Under the pieces are notes generated by a model that saw only the letters and a program-made list of their open reading frames with translations, searched no databases and had not been told where the DNA came from. Positions 1 through 12,484 of a DNA stretch of 64,000 nt are shown piece after piece. The translations under genes were made by a program, and so were the position numbers. Source of the DNA: Viola odorata (Eukaryota > Streptophyta > Magnoliopsida > Malpighiales > Violaceae); NCBI GenBank assembly GCA_963691705.1, contig OY829542.1, forward strand, positions 55,097,002-55,161,001, written 5' to 3'. Positions within the stretch are counted from its first letter, which is position 1. The number at the start of each line of letters is the position of its first letter.

Positions 1-3000
1 ATGTACAAGTTATATATTAGAGTTAACAGAGACTTTGTATGTACCGCCTTTTCGACGGAATCTGATTTCTGTTTCCTTGTTGGACAAAAAAGGTTATGTT
101 ATCAGATTCGGAAATCATAAAAGTCTCCTTTATTTTAACTCTACTTTGGTTGGAACTGGTGCATTGATTGATTCTGATAACTTGTATTTATTGCATACGG
201 TTAACATCAATAATGAATGTTATGTTAGCGAGTCCAGAGGGATTAAGCGTAAATTGCCAACTGAGGATTCATTTAGGTTATGGCACAGACGGTTAGGTCA
301 TATCTCTGCAAGGAGAATAGACCGACTTGTGTCAGATGGAATCCTCGAAGCACTGGATCACACAGACCAACATGTTTGTATTGAGTGCATAAAGGGCAAA
401 ACCACAGACAAGAGGAGGTTTGAGGCTGAGAGATGTACAAAAACTCTAAAACTGGTACATACAGACATTTGTGGTCCATTCCCTACGACATCCTGGAATG
501 GTCAACGATACTTTATCAGTTTTATAGATGATTTCTCTCGATACAGATATCTGTACCTTTTAAAGGAAAAGTTTGAGGCATTAGACGCTTTCAAGTCTTT
601 TAAGGCCGAAGTTGAAAATCAACTCGGAAAGACTATTAAAGCTGTCAGATCAGATTGTGGTGGTGAATACTATGGTCGATATGAAGGATCAGGTGAACAA
701 CGTCCTAGGCCATTTGCTCAGTTTCTCGATGAGTGTGGGATAGTTCCACAGTACACCATGCCGGGGTCTTCGACCATGAATGGTGTAGCTGAAAGGAGGA
801 ACCGTACCCTTAAGGATATGATGAGGAGTATGATTGCCAATACTACCTTACCTATATCACTCTAGGGAGATGCCTTGAAAACTGCAGTCTACATTCTCAA
901 TAGGATACCAACTAAAGTGACTAACAGAACCCCATATGAGTTATGGACTGGCCGAAAGCCTGTCTTAAAGCATCTAAAGGTTTGGGGATGTCTAGCAGAG
1001 GTAAGGACGTATAGGCATGATGAAAGAAAACTGGACCTAAGGACTGTTAGTTGTTATTTTGTTGGATATCCGGAGAGGTCACGAGGGTATAAGTTTTACA
1101 ACCCTACTAGCAGAACATTTTTTGAGACGGAAATTGCTCGGTTCTTTGAGGATATTGAGTTTGGAGGGGAAGATAGACGGTCAGATGTTAGTTTTGAGGA
1201 AGATTTAGTTATATTTCCTCATGCGTTCTTGAGGGTCAGGATGAGCTCATTGTTCATATTCCTATTTTTGTTCCTCAGCAGGCAAGAAACGACATCATTA
1301 ATCTTCCTATAGGACAAGATCCACAAGTTATACTTGAGGATCATCAAGAAGTCCATGAAGATCAAACTCAACACCCTCAGATGGTTGAGAACCAAGGAGT
1401 TATGCCACTTAGGAGGCCCACTAGAGTGAAAAGAAATGCGATTTCGGATGATTATATCGTATTTCTGCAAGAACATGAGGAAACTGTTGACTCTTTGGAG
1501 GATGACCCGCTCACCTTCAAAGAAGCCATTGGTTGTTCTGATGCTCAAAAGTGGATACAAGCCATGTCAGATGAATTCCAATCCATGAAGGACAATGACG
1601 TTTGGGAGCTTGTACCATTGCCTAAGAATCTAAAACCGATAGGTTGTAAATGAGTTTTTAAAACCAAACGGGATTCACAAGGCAATATAGAGAGGTACAA
1701 AGCACGTCTTGTTGCGAAAAGATTCACCCAAAAGGAAGGAATAGACTATAAAGAGACCTTCTCTCCATTTTCATCGAAGGACTCTTTTAGGACTATTATG
1801 GCTCTGGTGGCGTATTTTAATCTTGAGCTACATCAGATGGATGTAAAGACTCCCTTTCTAAATGGGGATCTTGAGGAAGAAATCTACATGAAGCAACCAG
1901 AGGGTTCATCCTCTAACGAGGATAGTCAACTAGTTTGTAGATTAAAGAAATCTATCTATGGGGTTAAGCAAGCTTCTCGTCAATGGTACTTAAAGTTCCA
2001 TCGCGTTATTACTTCATACGGTTTCGAAGTAAACACTGTGGAGGACTGTCTGTACCACAAGTTCAGTGGGAGTAGGTTTGTATTTCTATTGCTGTATGTG
2101 GATGACATTTTGCTTGCTACAAACGATGTAAAGCTTCTTCAGGATACTAAGGCTTTTCTCTTAGATAACTTTGAGATGAAAGACCTTGGTGAAGCGTCTT
2201 TTGTGCTGGGGATACAGATCCATCGTGATCGTTCACAAGGTATCTTAAGGTTATCACAAAAGGGATACATCGATAAAATTCTCAAGAGATTCGGCATGCA
2301 AAATTGTAAACCACATGATACTCCTGTCTCCAAAGGTGAGAGATTTAGCCTTGATCAGTGTCCTAAGACAGATCTGGACCGTAAGTTCATGGAGGGTATT
2401 CCATATGCTTCGGCTGTGGGTAGCATTATGTATGCACAAGTCTGTACCCGTCCGGACCTTGCATTTATAGTTGGCATGTTGAGGAGATACCAGAGCAATC
2501 CCGGAAGGGATCATTGGGTTGCAGCCAAAAGAGTCTTTCGGTACCTGCAGAAAATGAAAGACTACATGCTCACATACAGGAAATTAGATCAGCTTAAGAT
2601 CATTGGGTATTCTGATTCTGATTTCGCTGGATGCTAGGATAGTCGGAAATCGACTTCAAGATATGTCCTTCTTTTGGTTGGGGGAGCGGTTTCTTGGAAG
2701 AGTGCTAAACAGTCACTCGTCGCTTCTTCTACTATGGAGGCAGAATTCGTAGCTTGCTACGAGGCATCCAGTCATGCTATATGGCTGCGAAATATGGTTA
2801 AGGGACTGCGAGTTGTCACTGGTATTGAGAGACCTTTGAGGATCTTTTGTGACAACCTGGCATCAGTGCTGTACTCCAATAGTAATCGGAGTTCATCCAG
2901 GTCTAAGCACATTGATATAAAGTTCCTTGCCATAAAGGAAAGAGTTCAGAGTGGTCAAGTTAGCATTGAGCTACTGGGTACAAATGAAATGATTGCGGAT

Positions 3001-3900
3001 CCGCTGACAAAGGCATTGACACCTGTTGTGTTTCATGACCATGTATCGAGTATGGGTGTCCTAAAGTTAGATGCCTGAGACTAGTGGGAGCTCATTTTGT
3101 ACTTATGTGACTCATGCATGTATTGACTGTGTATTATGTTATTTCACAGTTTATGGATATTGATTTTATTCAATATATGCTATGAATTTTGATCTCATAA
3201 AGTAAAGAGGATCAGTTGGAAATAGACATGTATAGATCATTTCACATGGAATATAAAGAGATTCCTGGTGGATTTTGGACAGCGGGACTAGTGTGTTAGT
3301 ACCGTAAGATATACGTTATGACATATGGACGCATATGTTGAGTATATCGGGTCATATAGTATAATGTTAAGATAAGGTTTATTGGGCCGATTTAATGATC
3401 TAATAAAGTTACATGCCTAATTGTCTAATTAATAAAGTGTGGGGGCTAAAAGTATAATTGTGCAGAATCCCGGGTTAATTACTAATTGTTGATGGACCAA
3501 TTAGCAATTAACAAAAAAGTTTATTTATGAGATTTGGTCCCTGGCTAAACGTTGCCGTATTAACAAACGTGAAAGGCGGTTGCAAACCGCATAAGGCGGT
3601 TATGCCTAAATGAATTAAAAGGCTGCTGCTGCTGCTGCTGCATAAGGAATTAAGGAGCAGTGCTTAAAACGTTTGTATTATTCCATCTAGCCTGGGCAAC
3701 GATTTACCAGAAAACCATCTTCCCAATTTTCTGTTTCGATCATGGCATCATCATCAGGTACGCTTCCACACTTCGTTCTAGTTCATGCAATTATCTAATT
3801 GATTCGTTCTTGGGAAGTAATCTCCCATACGGTTCTAACAATTCCAAGTTTCAAATTGAAGCAAGGAATTAATGGTTTCTGAATGGCTATTTGTTTGATT
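1..3900 (+). mobile_element. Ty1/Copia retrotransposon, 5'-truncated by window edge (Copia-1)
   Basis: The first 3.1 kb read as a degenerate Copia polyprotein in the order GAG-pre-integrase, integrase, reverse transcriptase, RNase H, the diagnostic Ty1/Copia order. The element enters from the left edge, so its 5' LTR, gag and protease are not visible. After the last codon (3076-3078) comes a purine-rich tract (GACTAGTGGGAGC, 3079-3091), a plausible polypurine tract. The following several hundred bases, with a (CTG)6 run near 3624 and short repeats of AAGGCGGTT, are probably the 3' LTR, but without the 5' copy its ends cannot be fixed; 3900 is a rough limit. The lineage was not assigned. Confidence 0.8.
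35..3078 (+). pseudogene. Copia-1 pol polyprotein remnant (IN-RT-RH)
   Basis: Visible parts, in order: GAG-pre-IN with LWHRRLGHIS and a CIEC zinc pair (about 275-400); integrase core with IDDFSRY, SDCGGEY and NGVAERRNRT (450-860); RT with QMDVKTPFLNGDL and the catalytic YVDD (2096-2107); RNase H with SDSDFAGC and STMEAEF (2610-2760); and a C-terminal DPLTKAL. The frame is broken by TAG at 863-865, where the family normally has Trp (LSL-W-GDALK), a frameshift near 1220-1260, TGA at 1651-1653 (Trp in IGCKWVFKTK), and TAG at 2635-2637 (Gln before DSRKST). The three nonsense codons are single transitions, as expected from deamination of methylated cytosine. It is not functional. Confidence 0.85.
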
Positions 3901-4564
3901 TATTTGGTTACGTTATAAGTATGTGTTAGTGTTATGCAAAGGAAGAGGGGGTTACAAACATCAATTATATTACTGATAATAGGTTATTGAATTAGTGTTA
4001 GTTTCCTTTTTCATGTTAATTAATACTAGTATTATTTAATTTATTTAATTTTTAAAATATTAAATATATTTTATATGTCACCTCTGTCCCACGTAGGCAC
4101 CTTGAGTGCAATGTCATTAGACTTAACAGAAATTATGCCACCTCAGCGTACTAACCGGACGAGGGATGAGATTCAACCTTTTAAAAAAACATAGAACTAA
4201 ATATGAACATTAATTAGTAGAGGTGTGACGTTAAATAATTTTCAAGAATTAAAAATGTCATTAACCCAATAATCAATTAAGTCAAACAAAACTTGTAGAA
4301 ATATTATAAAAGTTATAGATCAATATGGTGTTACTTCTATTTATTTATTCTTTCTTTTTTATAAAAAAGTAATCCCTTCAGATTACTTTAATTGACATTT
4401 TTCTACGGAATGTTACTGTACACTTTATTTGATTTTTTATTATTTATTTTACAGAATGTTACTGTTTCAAAAAGTCAATTAAAATGGTCCAGATGGAATA
4501 TATCACTTCACATTGAAAAAAACTCAAAGTTTGGTCATGTCCCTATTCATGTCGTAGTATTGAA
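3901..4564. other. AT-rich intergenic DNA
   Basis: No supportable ORF or element boundary was seen. The sequence is AT-rich with several A/T runs. Confidence 0.5.
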
Positions 4565-4867
4565 GGGTTAAACACAAAATTGGCACCTGTACTTGTATTG
4601 ATTGAGACATTTGACACCTGCATTTGTAAAACGATTTAAAAGGCACCTGTACTTGAAACATATGACACATTTAGCACCTCCCACTAACACCGTTGGCCGT
4701 CCACCGTTAAATGCTGATGTGGCATGCCACGTGGACTGACACGTCATCATGTTGCATTTAAATGTGTCATATGTTTCAAGTGCAGGTGCCTCTTAAATCA
4801 TTTTACAAATGCAAATGCCAAATGTCTCAATCAATACAAGTATAGGTGCCAATTTTGTGTTTAACCC
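4565..4867. mobile_element. Mutator-type MITE (303 bp)
   Basis: The two ends are near-perfect inverted copies: both start GGGTTAAACACAAAATTGGC when read inward, and the similarity continues for about 110 bp on each side. The centre holds a palindrome (GTGGCATGCCAC). The flanks are AGTATTGAA (4556-4564) and AATATTGAA (4868-4876), a 9-bp duplication with one mismatch. Long terminal inverted repeats plus a 9-bp target duplication fit a non-autonomous Mutator (MULE) element. There is no coding capacity. Confidence 0.8.
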
Positions 4868-5760
4868 AATATTGAACTATACATTGATTAATAAATATTG
4901 CTGCCCTGCAAATAAGTATGTGTGCACAATGAAGGGTCAAGGACCAATCTACTCCCGGTTGCTATTTGTGCATAAGCTGAGTAGGAAAAATTGTAGTAAA
5001 AAACTCGATTTGTTTATGCACTAAAAAATTCCAATTAAAAATGAGGCTAATCTGATCTGTATTCCAAATTGCTTGATCATACAAATTACACTACTATATC
5101 AAAAACTCGTTGTACTCAAAAGCTATATATGATTTATAAATAAGGTTCAAAATTTATTTATTTATCTCAATAACTTATAATCTTATTATTATTTTAAAGT
5201 TTTGTATATGAGATATTGTAGTTCAATTTGTTAGTATATGTCGTTTTTATAACGTGGATTGTGGGTTCGGTTTTTAATATTATAATAATAATTAATAATA
5301 TAACAAATTTAATAAAAAATATCTTACAAGTTTTATCTTTGAGATGACAAAAAAATCACACTAGTAGTAAAAAAAATGTACTCTGTTTTCGGTAGTTGTT
5401 AGTTGTATTTTTTTACAAGCTTATTTTAATGGGTTGTTTCTATTTTTAATTAAATTGTACATTTCCTCTTATTAATGACAATTACTAAAGTTATGAAAGA
5501 GAATTGAGTATATATGCACATGATTTGAGAATGGAATAGGGGTAATTTTCTCTTAACATTTTTTTATAACCGCTCTTAATTATTACGTTAGTCTTTGTGT
5601 TTTTAGTTAAATGGACAATTAAAAAATTAGAAAAAAATATAAAACTCATTATTGTATTTGTATCACAAGTCAAGATAAACCACAACATTTATAATTGAGT
5701 TAAATAAACCACTACATTTGTCTACTTCGTAAAAATAGACCACTATTACGTAAAATAATA
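4868..5760. other. AT-rich intergenic DNA
   Basis: Strongly AT-rich, with many poly-A/T runs. The ORFs present are short and low in complexity. No gene supported. Confidence 0.5.
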
Positions 5761-5993
5761 CTCCCTCCGGACCCAAATAAGTGTCCCCAACACTGTTCAT
5801 ACGCATATTGAGGAGGCCGGATGACACACTATTTGACCCCAATTTGCCCCTAATTTTTTCTCGGACGTATGTTAAGGATTAACGTATGTTCACAAAAAAG
5901 TACAGATTTTTTTAGGGTCAAATAGTGCGTCATCCAGCCTCCTCGATATGCGTATGAACAGTGTCGGAGGCACTTATTTGGGTCCGGAGGGAG
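5761..5993. mobile_element. Stowaway MITE (233 bp)
   Basis: The left end CTCCCTCCGGACCCAAATAA and right end (read inward) CTCCCTCCGGACCCAAATAA are perfect inverted repeats, extending imperfectly into GTGTC and CAACACTGTTCATACG. A TA dinucleotide flanks each side (5759-5760 and 5994-5995). This is the signature of Stowaway, the non-autonomous Tc1/mariner family. The intact mariner transposase gene at 52.4-53.9 kb uses ends with the same CTCCCTCCG start. Confidence 0.92.
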
Positions 5994-6299
5994 TAATACT
6001 TTATTTAACACTTCATAAATTTATTTACTGTCAAATATAATTATACTTTTAAAATAAAAAATATCGTGGTTATTTCTTTCATATAAAAATGGAGCTGGAA
6101 TAAAGTAAACTCCCTAATTTTTCTAGTAGAAAAAAATCTAGCATCTCTTTCCCTTTATAAAGTGTCAAACACGGTATTATTATTTTTAGGTAGCAATGGT
6201 CAATGTGGACAGAGTGGACAAATGCAATGGTTTATTAGACTTAATTTCAAATGTAGTAACTTATTTTGTTTTTAAATGATGTAATGACTTATTTTAACC
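5994..6299. other. AT-rich intergenic DNA
   Basis: AT-rich spacer between the Stowaway MITE and the Tat-like relic. No gene seen. Confidence 0.4.
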
Positions 6300-6403
6300 G
6301 TCAGCTTCTCCCTCTCAGCCGTCAACTCTGATTGCAGCTTCTCATTAAGCGACGATAGCTCCACCACCTGGGCTTTCCCTTTGTCCCTCTCTTGACGAAC
6401 TGT
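6300..6403 (-). pseudogene. Antisense coiled-coil fragment, possible Tat-lineage extra ORF
   Basis: Read on the minus strand, this stretch is open and encodes a highly charged coiled coil (for example QERDKGKAQVVELSSLNEKL). It abuts a sequence starting TGTCGCACCCC at 6404 that looks like the start of a Tat/Ogre-type LTR. Tat-lineage Gypsy elements are known to carry extra ORFs, some antisense, between pol and the 3' LTR; the position fits, but only about 35 codons remain. Inference from context and low confidence. Confidence 0.3.
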
Positions 6404-8991
6404 TGTCGCACCCCTTTTTGATATTTTTACGCGGCGCGGTTCGGACAGATGTGAGACAAAATTGGACTATCTCACATGATGCAAATGAAGTCGCCACCCT
6501 ATTTTGTTTCTAAGGTTTAGGGAACCTAAAGTCATGGCATAAAAATAAAAACTAAGGCAAAAAAAGGTCTAAACCCGAGAACGGTGGTTTGGGGTCGTGT
6601 TATAGACTCGAGAAGGTGTGTCTCATCCAAAAAAGGTTACCGGTAAAAGAGTTGTTTAAAGTCATGCTTGAATATAGACAAAAGTTCTAAATTAGTTATC
6701 ATGCAAATTGGACGAATTAAATTCTAACATTTCTAAATAATCATGTATACGAGTATATATGCGAAAAAACGTTGAAATAAATAAAAGGGTGAGAAATGTG
6801 TACTTGTGAAGGGTTGTTGATGGATTTACCCTACAAAGTCGAGATTATTAGTACGGGAAAACGATAATCGATAAACAAATAAATATTTAACGATTTATCG
6901 TACGTAAGCAAAATAATTATTTTAACAATTAGATGCGAGCGAAATAATTATTTAAACATGAGATGCATACGAAAATAATTAAATAAACAGTACAAGTGAT
7001 TGCATTGCATTTCATCATGTTTTATTGTCCATTTTCTAGTTATTTTGGACAGTAATTCTATTGATATTCCCTTTAATTTCCCACATTTGATCAGGTCTGG
7101 TTTGGAGGCTGAATGAGAAGAATTCACGAAGTTTGGAGCCGAAGCTGTTTACTCGAGTCTAGGCCTGGGTCTTGGCCTAGACATATTCGCATCTGACGCA
7201 GTGCGCTTACCAGAATCGTCTTGGCCTAGACTCCGGCCAAGACTCCTTTGCGATCAGACTGCAGCTTGGAGCGATTGAAGTATTTTTGGAGTTGGACTCT
7301 CACAGCTGGCACGTAGCAGCTGTCCAGCAATTTTAGAGGGATAGGAAGACTATCTTATGAAGAATCCCGAAGGGGATCTCCCTCTTTATTTAATTACGAT
7401 TTAGTTTCCATATTTAGAACAATTTATTGTAATAATCTTTTAGGAGATTAATTAGGAGATTATTTAGGAGATTGAGTTGGAGAAGGACAGAGGAGTTTTA
7501 GCTTTCTTATAGCTGATCTCGTCCTCCCCTTTTCCTCTCTCTCTCTACGCTCTCTTCTTCTTCCCCAATTCGACACTTTTATACTATTGCTCCGGATTCA
7601 ATTCTTTGAATCTCGGATTTAATTTATTTATGCAATCAAGTATTCTTATTATTCATTCATGAGTATGAGTAGCTAAACACTTGTTCTTGGTAAGGGTTGA
7701 TGAGCTTAAGTTCTTAATGCAATCGTGAGACACAATCCGTTCTTCACAATCTCCTTCTTTGTATTTATTTATTCTTGAACTTAATCCATCGCTTACTCAC
7801 TAGAGCCAAGGTTTGATCATCCTTGTTCTCTAGGAGAGAAGAGTTGTAACCAGTCTAGAAGGAGAGGGAGTACCCGCCGGCTAGACGGAGTAGGTGACTA
7901 GTCTTGAGCAGACTAGAAGAATAGGTAAAATAGGTAGAGACCAGATTGACAACCTAGGAACTTAGCCTAGGTACTGTCTTGCCCTGTGCCATTGAAGAGG
8001 TGAGCAACCATTCAAGACAGCAGTCAAACGGATAAACCCTTTAACCAGCAAGGTGTCCCTTGGCTAGGATTATCAGGAGAGGGAGTACCCGCCAGATAGT
8101 TTGAAGAGGAGGGAAGATAGGAGGGAAAAGGAGTTCCTCCCCTCTATAGCAGTACTATGAAGAAGAGATGAACATACTTCGGTCAATGATCGATGCATAA
8201 GAACGCAAGCTCACCCATCGCCCTTACCTGGAATTCCGTATCACTAGACTTATTCCCAATCTAGCCCGCAGTCTTGGCCTAGACTTCGGCCAATACTATT
8301 TTATATTTTAAACTGTTTTCATTACTTTTTGTTTTGTCTTTCAGTTTCAGATACCAACCAAACCCACTCTCAGTGACGAGGAAGTCAAACTCAAGAACTA
8401 CATTTCCTAGAGGTCTCTGTGGACGATCCTCTTACCATCATCTACAAGCTATTGTAGACAGTGATAAGTTGTATTTCTACCCCCAATTCCATAACTATTT
8501 CACTACTATATTTGACGTGTTCGACGCGCGGTCAACAAGCATACGATTAATCGGCACGAAAAATAAAGCTATGGGCCAAATATGGGCTCGGCCCAATAGG
8601 CCGAGAAATTAAACAGACCAACCCAGCTGATGGGCTGGTCCCCTCCCGTTTGGGCTAAGGCCAAGCCTTCTCTTCCTCACGCGTGGGCTGTAGGTGGTGT
8701 GACCGTAGCTATGGAATCAGGTCCGGCTGTGACCGAGTCTGGGATGGTATGAGAGCGTCTTCAACCCCGAAAGGAAGAGTTTGCGAGACAGTTGCAGATT
8801 CCATTTGGTAGCCTACCTGCGAAGGTAGATTTCTAGATAGTGCTGACTCTGCTTAATTTATGCCAAAATCAAAGCAGGAAGAGCCGGAACGGCCCGCCCG
8901 TTGTGATCGAGACAGGGAAGGAATATTCTTTTCTAGGAGACCCGAGCAAAGAGGAGTGTCATTGGATTTTGATACTGAGAGTACTGCAGCC
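6404..8991 (+). mobile_element. Tat-like Gypsy LTR relic, interrupted by a solo Athila LTR
   Basis: Starts with TGTCGCACCCC and contains AAGTCGCCACC followed by GGTTTAGGGAACC, motifs typical of Tat/Ogre/Retand LTRs. The relic runs 6404-6996, is interrupted by the solo LTR 6997-8534 (plus its 5-bp target duplication), and resumes at 8540-8991, where the large Athila element begins. Its end was not found; part of 28725-29412 may be the continuation. No coding sequence. Confidence 0.45.
6997..8534 (+). mobile_element. Solo LTR of an Athila-type Gypsy element
   Basis: A 1538 bp sequence starting TGATTGCATT and ending GCGCGGTCA, related to the LTRs at 8992-10470 and 19967-28724 along its length (shared landmarks: TTTATCATG-like start, GAGTATGAGTAG, GATAAACCCTTTAACCAG, CTGTGGACGATCCTCTTACC). 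It is flanked by a perfect 5-bp direct repeat ACAAG (6992-6996 and 8535-8539). No internal region follows, so this is a solo LTR left by LTR-LTR recombination. It holds dyads of GTCTNGGCC with 8-nt spacers at 7157-7182, 7218-7243 and 8271-8296. Confidence 0.9.
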
Positions 8992-10470
8992 TGATTGCAT
9001 TCTATTTTATCATGTTTTTACTGTCCATTTGTTATTTGAACAGAAAAGCTATTGACTTCCTATGAATTTCCCATGCTTTTGCAGTTACAGCTTTGATTCT
9101 GGTTCTGGGAAACAGGCAACTTCATGAGCCCATCATTGGTTTCACAGCATCTTGGCCTAGAGCTTGGCCAAGATCCGTTATCACGCCAGCATATCGATCT
9201 CAGAAGCATCTTGGCCTAGAGCTTGGCCAAGATCCATTCGCCAAAGACAGTCTCAAGCATCCGCGTTGACTACCTTTTGGGCCGCTTTTCGACTTGGGCT
9301 TCACGGGCTGGCAAGCGCACCTTTCAAGCGAGATCAAAGGGATCAGGAAGTTATTAATTTAAGAATCCTAGATAGGATCTCCCTCTCTTTTGAATCTCAT
9401 AACATACACCATTGTTATTATCTTTTTTGATTTTTGAGGAGTTTGAATTAGAAGAGGACGAGGGAATTCCAGTTCTTATAGCGGAGCTCTCCCTCTCTCT
9501 CTGGACGCTCTCTTCTTCTTCGATTGAAACAGTTAATTTGCTCCGGGATTTAATTCTTTGAATCCACAGATTTATTTTATTTATGCAAGCAAGTATTTTT
9601 ATAATTTATTCATGAGTATGAGTAGTTAAACACCGATTCTTGGTAAGGGTTGAAGAGCTACGTTCTTATGTTTCGTGAGGTCTAAGTGTCCTCAATAATC
9701 TCTTTATTCGTATTCACTTATTTCTTAAGCTTAATAAAATCGCTAACTTACTAGAGGCAGGATCTGATCATTCCTGGACCCTAGTAGAGAAGAGTTGTAG
9801 TCAGCCTTGAAGGAGCGGGAGCACCCGCCGGATAGGTAAAGTAGGCAACTAGTCTCGCGCCAGACTAGAAGAAATAAGTGATCTAGTCCAAGACCAGATT
9901 GACAACCTAGGGTCTCCACAGGGAGACAACTTGGGCTAGGTATTGTCTTCCCCTACACCATTGAGGAAGCGAACAACCATTCAAGACTGCAACCAAACGG
10001 ATAAACCCTTTAACCAGTAAGGGGTCCCTTAGCTAGGATTACTAGGAAATGGAGCACCCACCGGGTAATTTGCAGAGGAGGGAAGCAGGAGTGAACAAGA
10101 GCACCTCCACTCTATAGCAGTACTATGGATTCAGAGATGAACATCCATGAATCAGTGATCGAATCATAAGAACAGAAGCTCTCATATCACCCTTACTTGG
10201 AATTCTCTTTTATCGGATATTCAATCTTGACCCCCTACCAAGATTACTTTGAACTGTTTTATTTCTTTTATTTTTGTCTTTATTTTCAGATTCACCCAAC
10301 CAAACTCAGTGATGAGGAAGTCAATCAAGAACTACAATTCCCTAGAAGTCTCTGTGGACGATCCTCTTACCACCATCTACAAGTTCCTTGTGGATAAGTG
10401 ATAAGTTGTATTTCTACCCCTTTTTCATATCTATTATACACTTATATTTGACGTATTCGACACGCGATCA
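8992..10470 (+). repeat. Athila-2 5' LTR (1479 bp)
   Basis: Starts TGATTGCATTC and ends CGCGATCA. Contains two perfect dyads (9149-9174 and 9208-9233) with arms ATCTTGGCC and GGCCAAGAT around an 8-nt spacer. Compared with the 3' LTR it lacks an 18-bp piece near 10229 that holds one arm of a further dyad. Confidence 0.9.
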
Positions 10471-10474
10471 AATT

Positions 10475-10492
10475 TTAGCGCCGTTGCCGGGG
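10475..10492 (+). promoter_or_regulatory. Athila-2 primer binding site
   Basis: TAGCGCCGTTGCCGGGGA lies just inside the 5' LTR. It matches the tRNA-Asp-type primer site of Athila elements with one G-to-A change compared with the intact site of the second Athila copy at 43955. Confidence 0.8.
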
Positions 10493-10538
10493 ATCTCTAA
10501 CGGTATTTGTAGTTTCTTTTATTTTGTTTATATAGTGG

Positions 10539-12452
10539 ATGACCAGGTCCTCTTGTAGAGAGGAAGATTTAATACCATACAACCCGAATCTCACGAAGAC
10601 CGAAGCACAACTAAGAAGGATAGCTAGGAAGAGGAAGGTCCCAGAAGAGAGTGAATCGGGAACCTCTAGTTCTCAAACAGATTACAACTCAGACCACGAT
10701 CTTGACCATGATCTTGGCCAATCCTCAGACCAAGACGAAGTCTTCGTTCTAGCCATGGCAGAAAACTGTCCAGAACCGACAATGAGAGAGTTGAATAGAA
10801 CAGTGGAACAAGAAACTTTCTCCTGTATCAATTGTCCAGTTGTACCCAATGATTGGTCTATAAAGACCAATATGGTGGCCAATCTTCCTAAGTTCTATGG
10901 CCACTCGAATGAGAATCCATTCAAACATCTTAGGAATTTACACGTTCAGTGCGATATTATGAAACCAGTTGCAACCAACATAGAGAGAGCAAAGCTGAAA
11001 GCCTTCCCGAGTTCTCTTGAAGGAGCAACCCAAAATTAGTTTTATGGTTTGCCTCACAACACTGCTAACACTTGGGCTGAGATGTCTACTCTTTTCCTCA
11101 ACAAGTTTTGGAATGCAACAAAGGCAGGGATAGCTAGAAAGAATATGGCTGCTATCCAGCAAAGAAACAATGAAGGTTTCAGTGAATATCATCAACGGTT
11201 TCGTGAGCTGCAAGAGATTTGTCCCACCCATGGAGTTGCGGATCAAACAATGATCCAGTATTTCTATGATGGGATGCTCCCGAGCAGCAAAGAAAAAGTT
11301 GATGCTGCAGCTGGAGGTGCGCTCCAAGACTTGACCATCACAAGGGCCAAGCTGCTACTCCAGACTATGGCAGATAATTGCCAGAACAATCTTACTTCAG
11401 ACAGAAGCTTTATCCCTTCTACTCTTAATGCAATTAACGTTGAACAAAAACTGAATGAATTGACCGATATGGTAAAAAATATTTTTGTTAATATTTCAGG
11501 TCCGATGCCCACAGGAAATCCAAGTCAAGATCAATTAGCTTCAGTATGCGGGATATGCCAGTAGTAAGATCATCAAACCAACAATTGTTATATGGTGCAA
11601 CACCTAGATGACGTGGCATAGGTAAACGCAACATATGTACACAACCAGGGGAGTATGCAGAATTTCCCTCAAGGAAGTAATCAATACTCATGGAGAGGCC
11701 ATCCGAATTTTAGATGGAGAGACCTAGTCCCGCCACAACAGAATCAGAATGCACCTCAGCAACAATCACCCGTTAACTTCCAACATTTCATACCTCGCCC
11801 TTCGCATCTGAATCCTGGCCAAGCTCCTGTACCCCAGCTACCTTCTGCCCCTCAACCTTTGCAGATTGCTGGCCTATCTATAGAGGACACACTCAAGAGT
11901 TTGGTTGAGATGCAGAAGAACTTGATGCAATCAACGCAATCTAGCTTGGCGGAGATGTAGAAGCAAATCAATCAGATGGCTAATCAAGGCAAATTACCTT
12001 CTACTACGGTGAACAACCCCGCGCACAATGTTAGTGCCATGAGTTTAAGGAGTGGCGTTGTGTTACCAGAGAGGGAAGGTGCAAAAGCAGACGAGGAATT
12101 GAAAAAAATTAAGTCGCAAGAGTTGGATGAAGATGAGGAGGAAGAAAGTGCGGCAGAAGCGATCTTGGCCAAACCTGCTGTTTCCACAGAAACAGAAAAA
12201 TCCGAACCTGTCTTGGCCAAACCTAGCCAGAAAGAGGAAGTGATCGAAGTTCCTCCACCGTTCCCTCCTAGATCCTCGAAAGAAAAGAAGCAGGATGAAG
12301 CAATGGACTTCATGAATATTTTTGGAAAAATAGCTGTTAACATACCTATGTTAGACTTAATTGCGAAAGTTCCCTCTTATGCCAAATTTCTTAAAGAACT
12401 GTGCACTAACAAAAAGAAAATTGCAGGTATAGATGGTGAATTTAGCTCATAA
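10539..12452 (+). pseudogene. Athila-2 gag remnant
   Basis: Starts at ATG 10539 (MTRSSCREEDLIPYNP, parallel to the intact gag starting at 44008). The retrotransposon-gag core spans about 10830-11400 (NDWSIKTNMV, WAEMSTLFLNKFWN, MIQYFYDGM, AAAGGAL). A damaged zinc knuckle (CGIC...DH...C) lies at about 11545-11585. In-frame stops include TAG 11037-11039, where Trp is expected (NW-FYGLP), a stop pair after CGICQ (from 11562), and TAG 11958-11960 replacing Gln. The tail (11976-12452) is acidic and low in complexity, with LAKP words encoded by the dispersed CTTGGCCAA motif. Non-functional. Confidence 0.85.
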
Positions 12453-12484
12453 TGTCTCTGTTGTGTAGCAACTTCCAGAGAAGT

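Noticed and set aside
3624..3642. (CTG)n trinucleotide run
   Set aside because: Only six units, in non-coding DNA of a decayed element; an ordinary microsatellite.
3660..3872. 70-codon ORF after Copia-1
   Set aside because: Lies in the presumed LTR, no recognised domain, chance ORF length.
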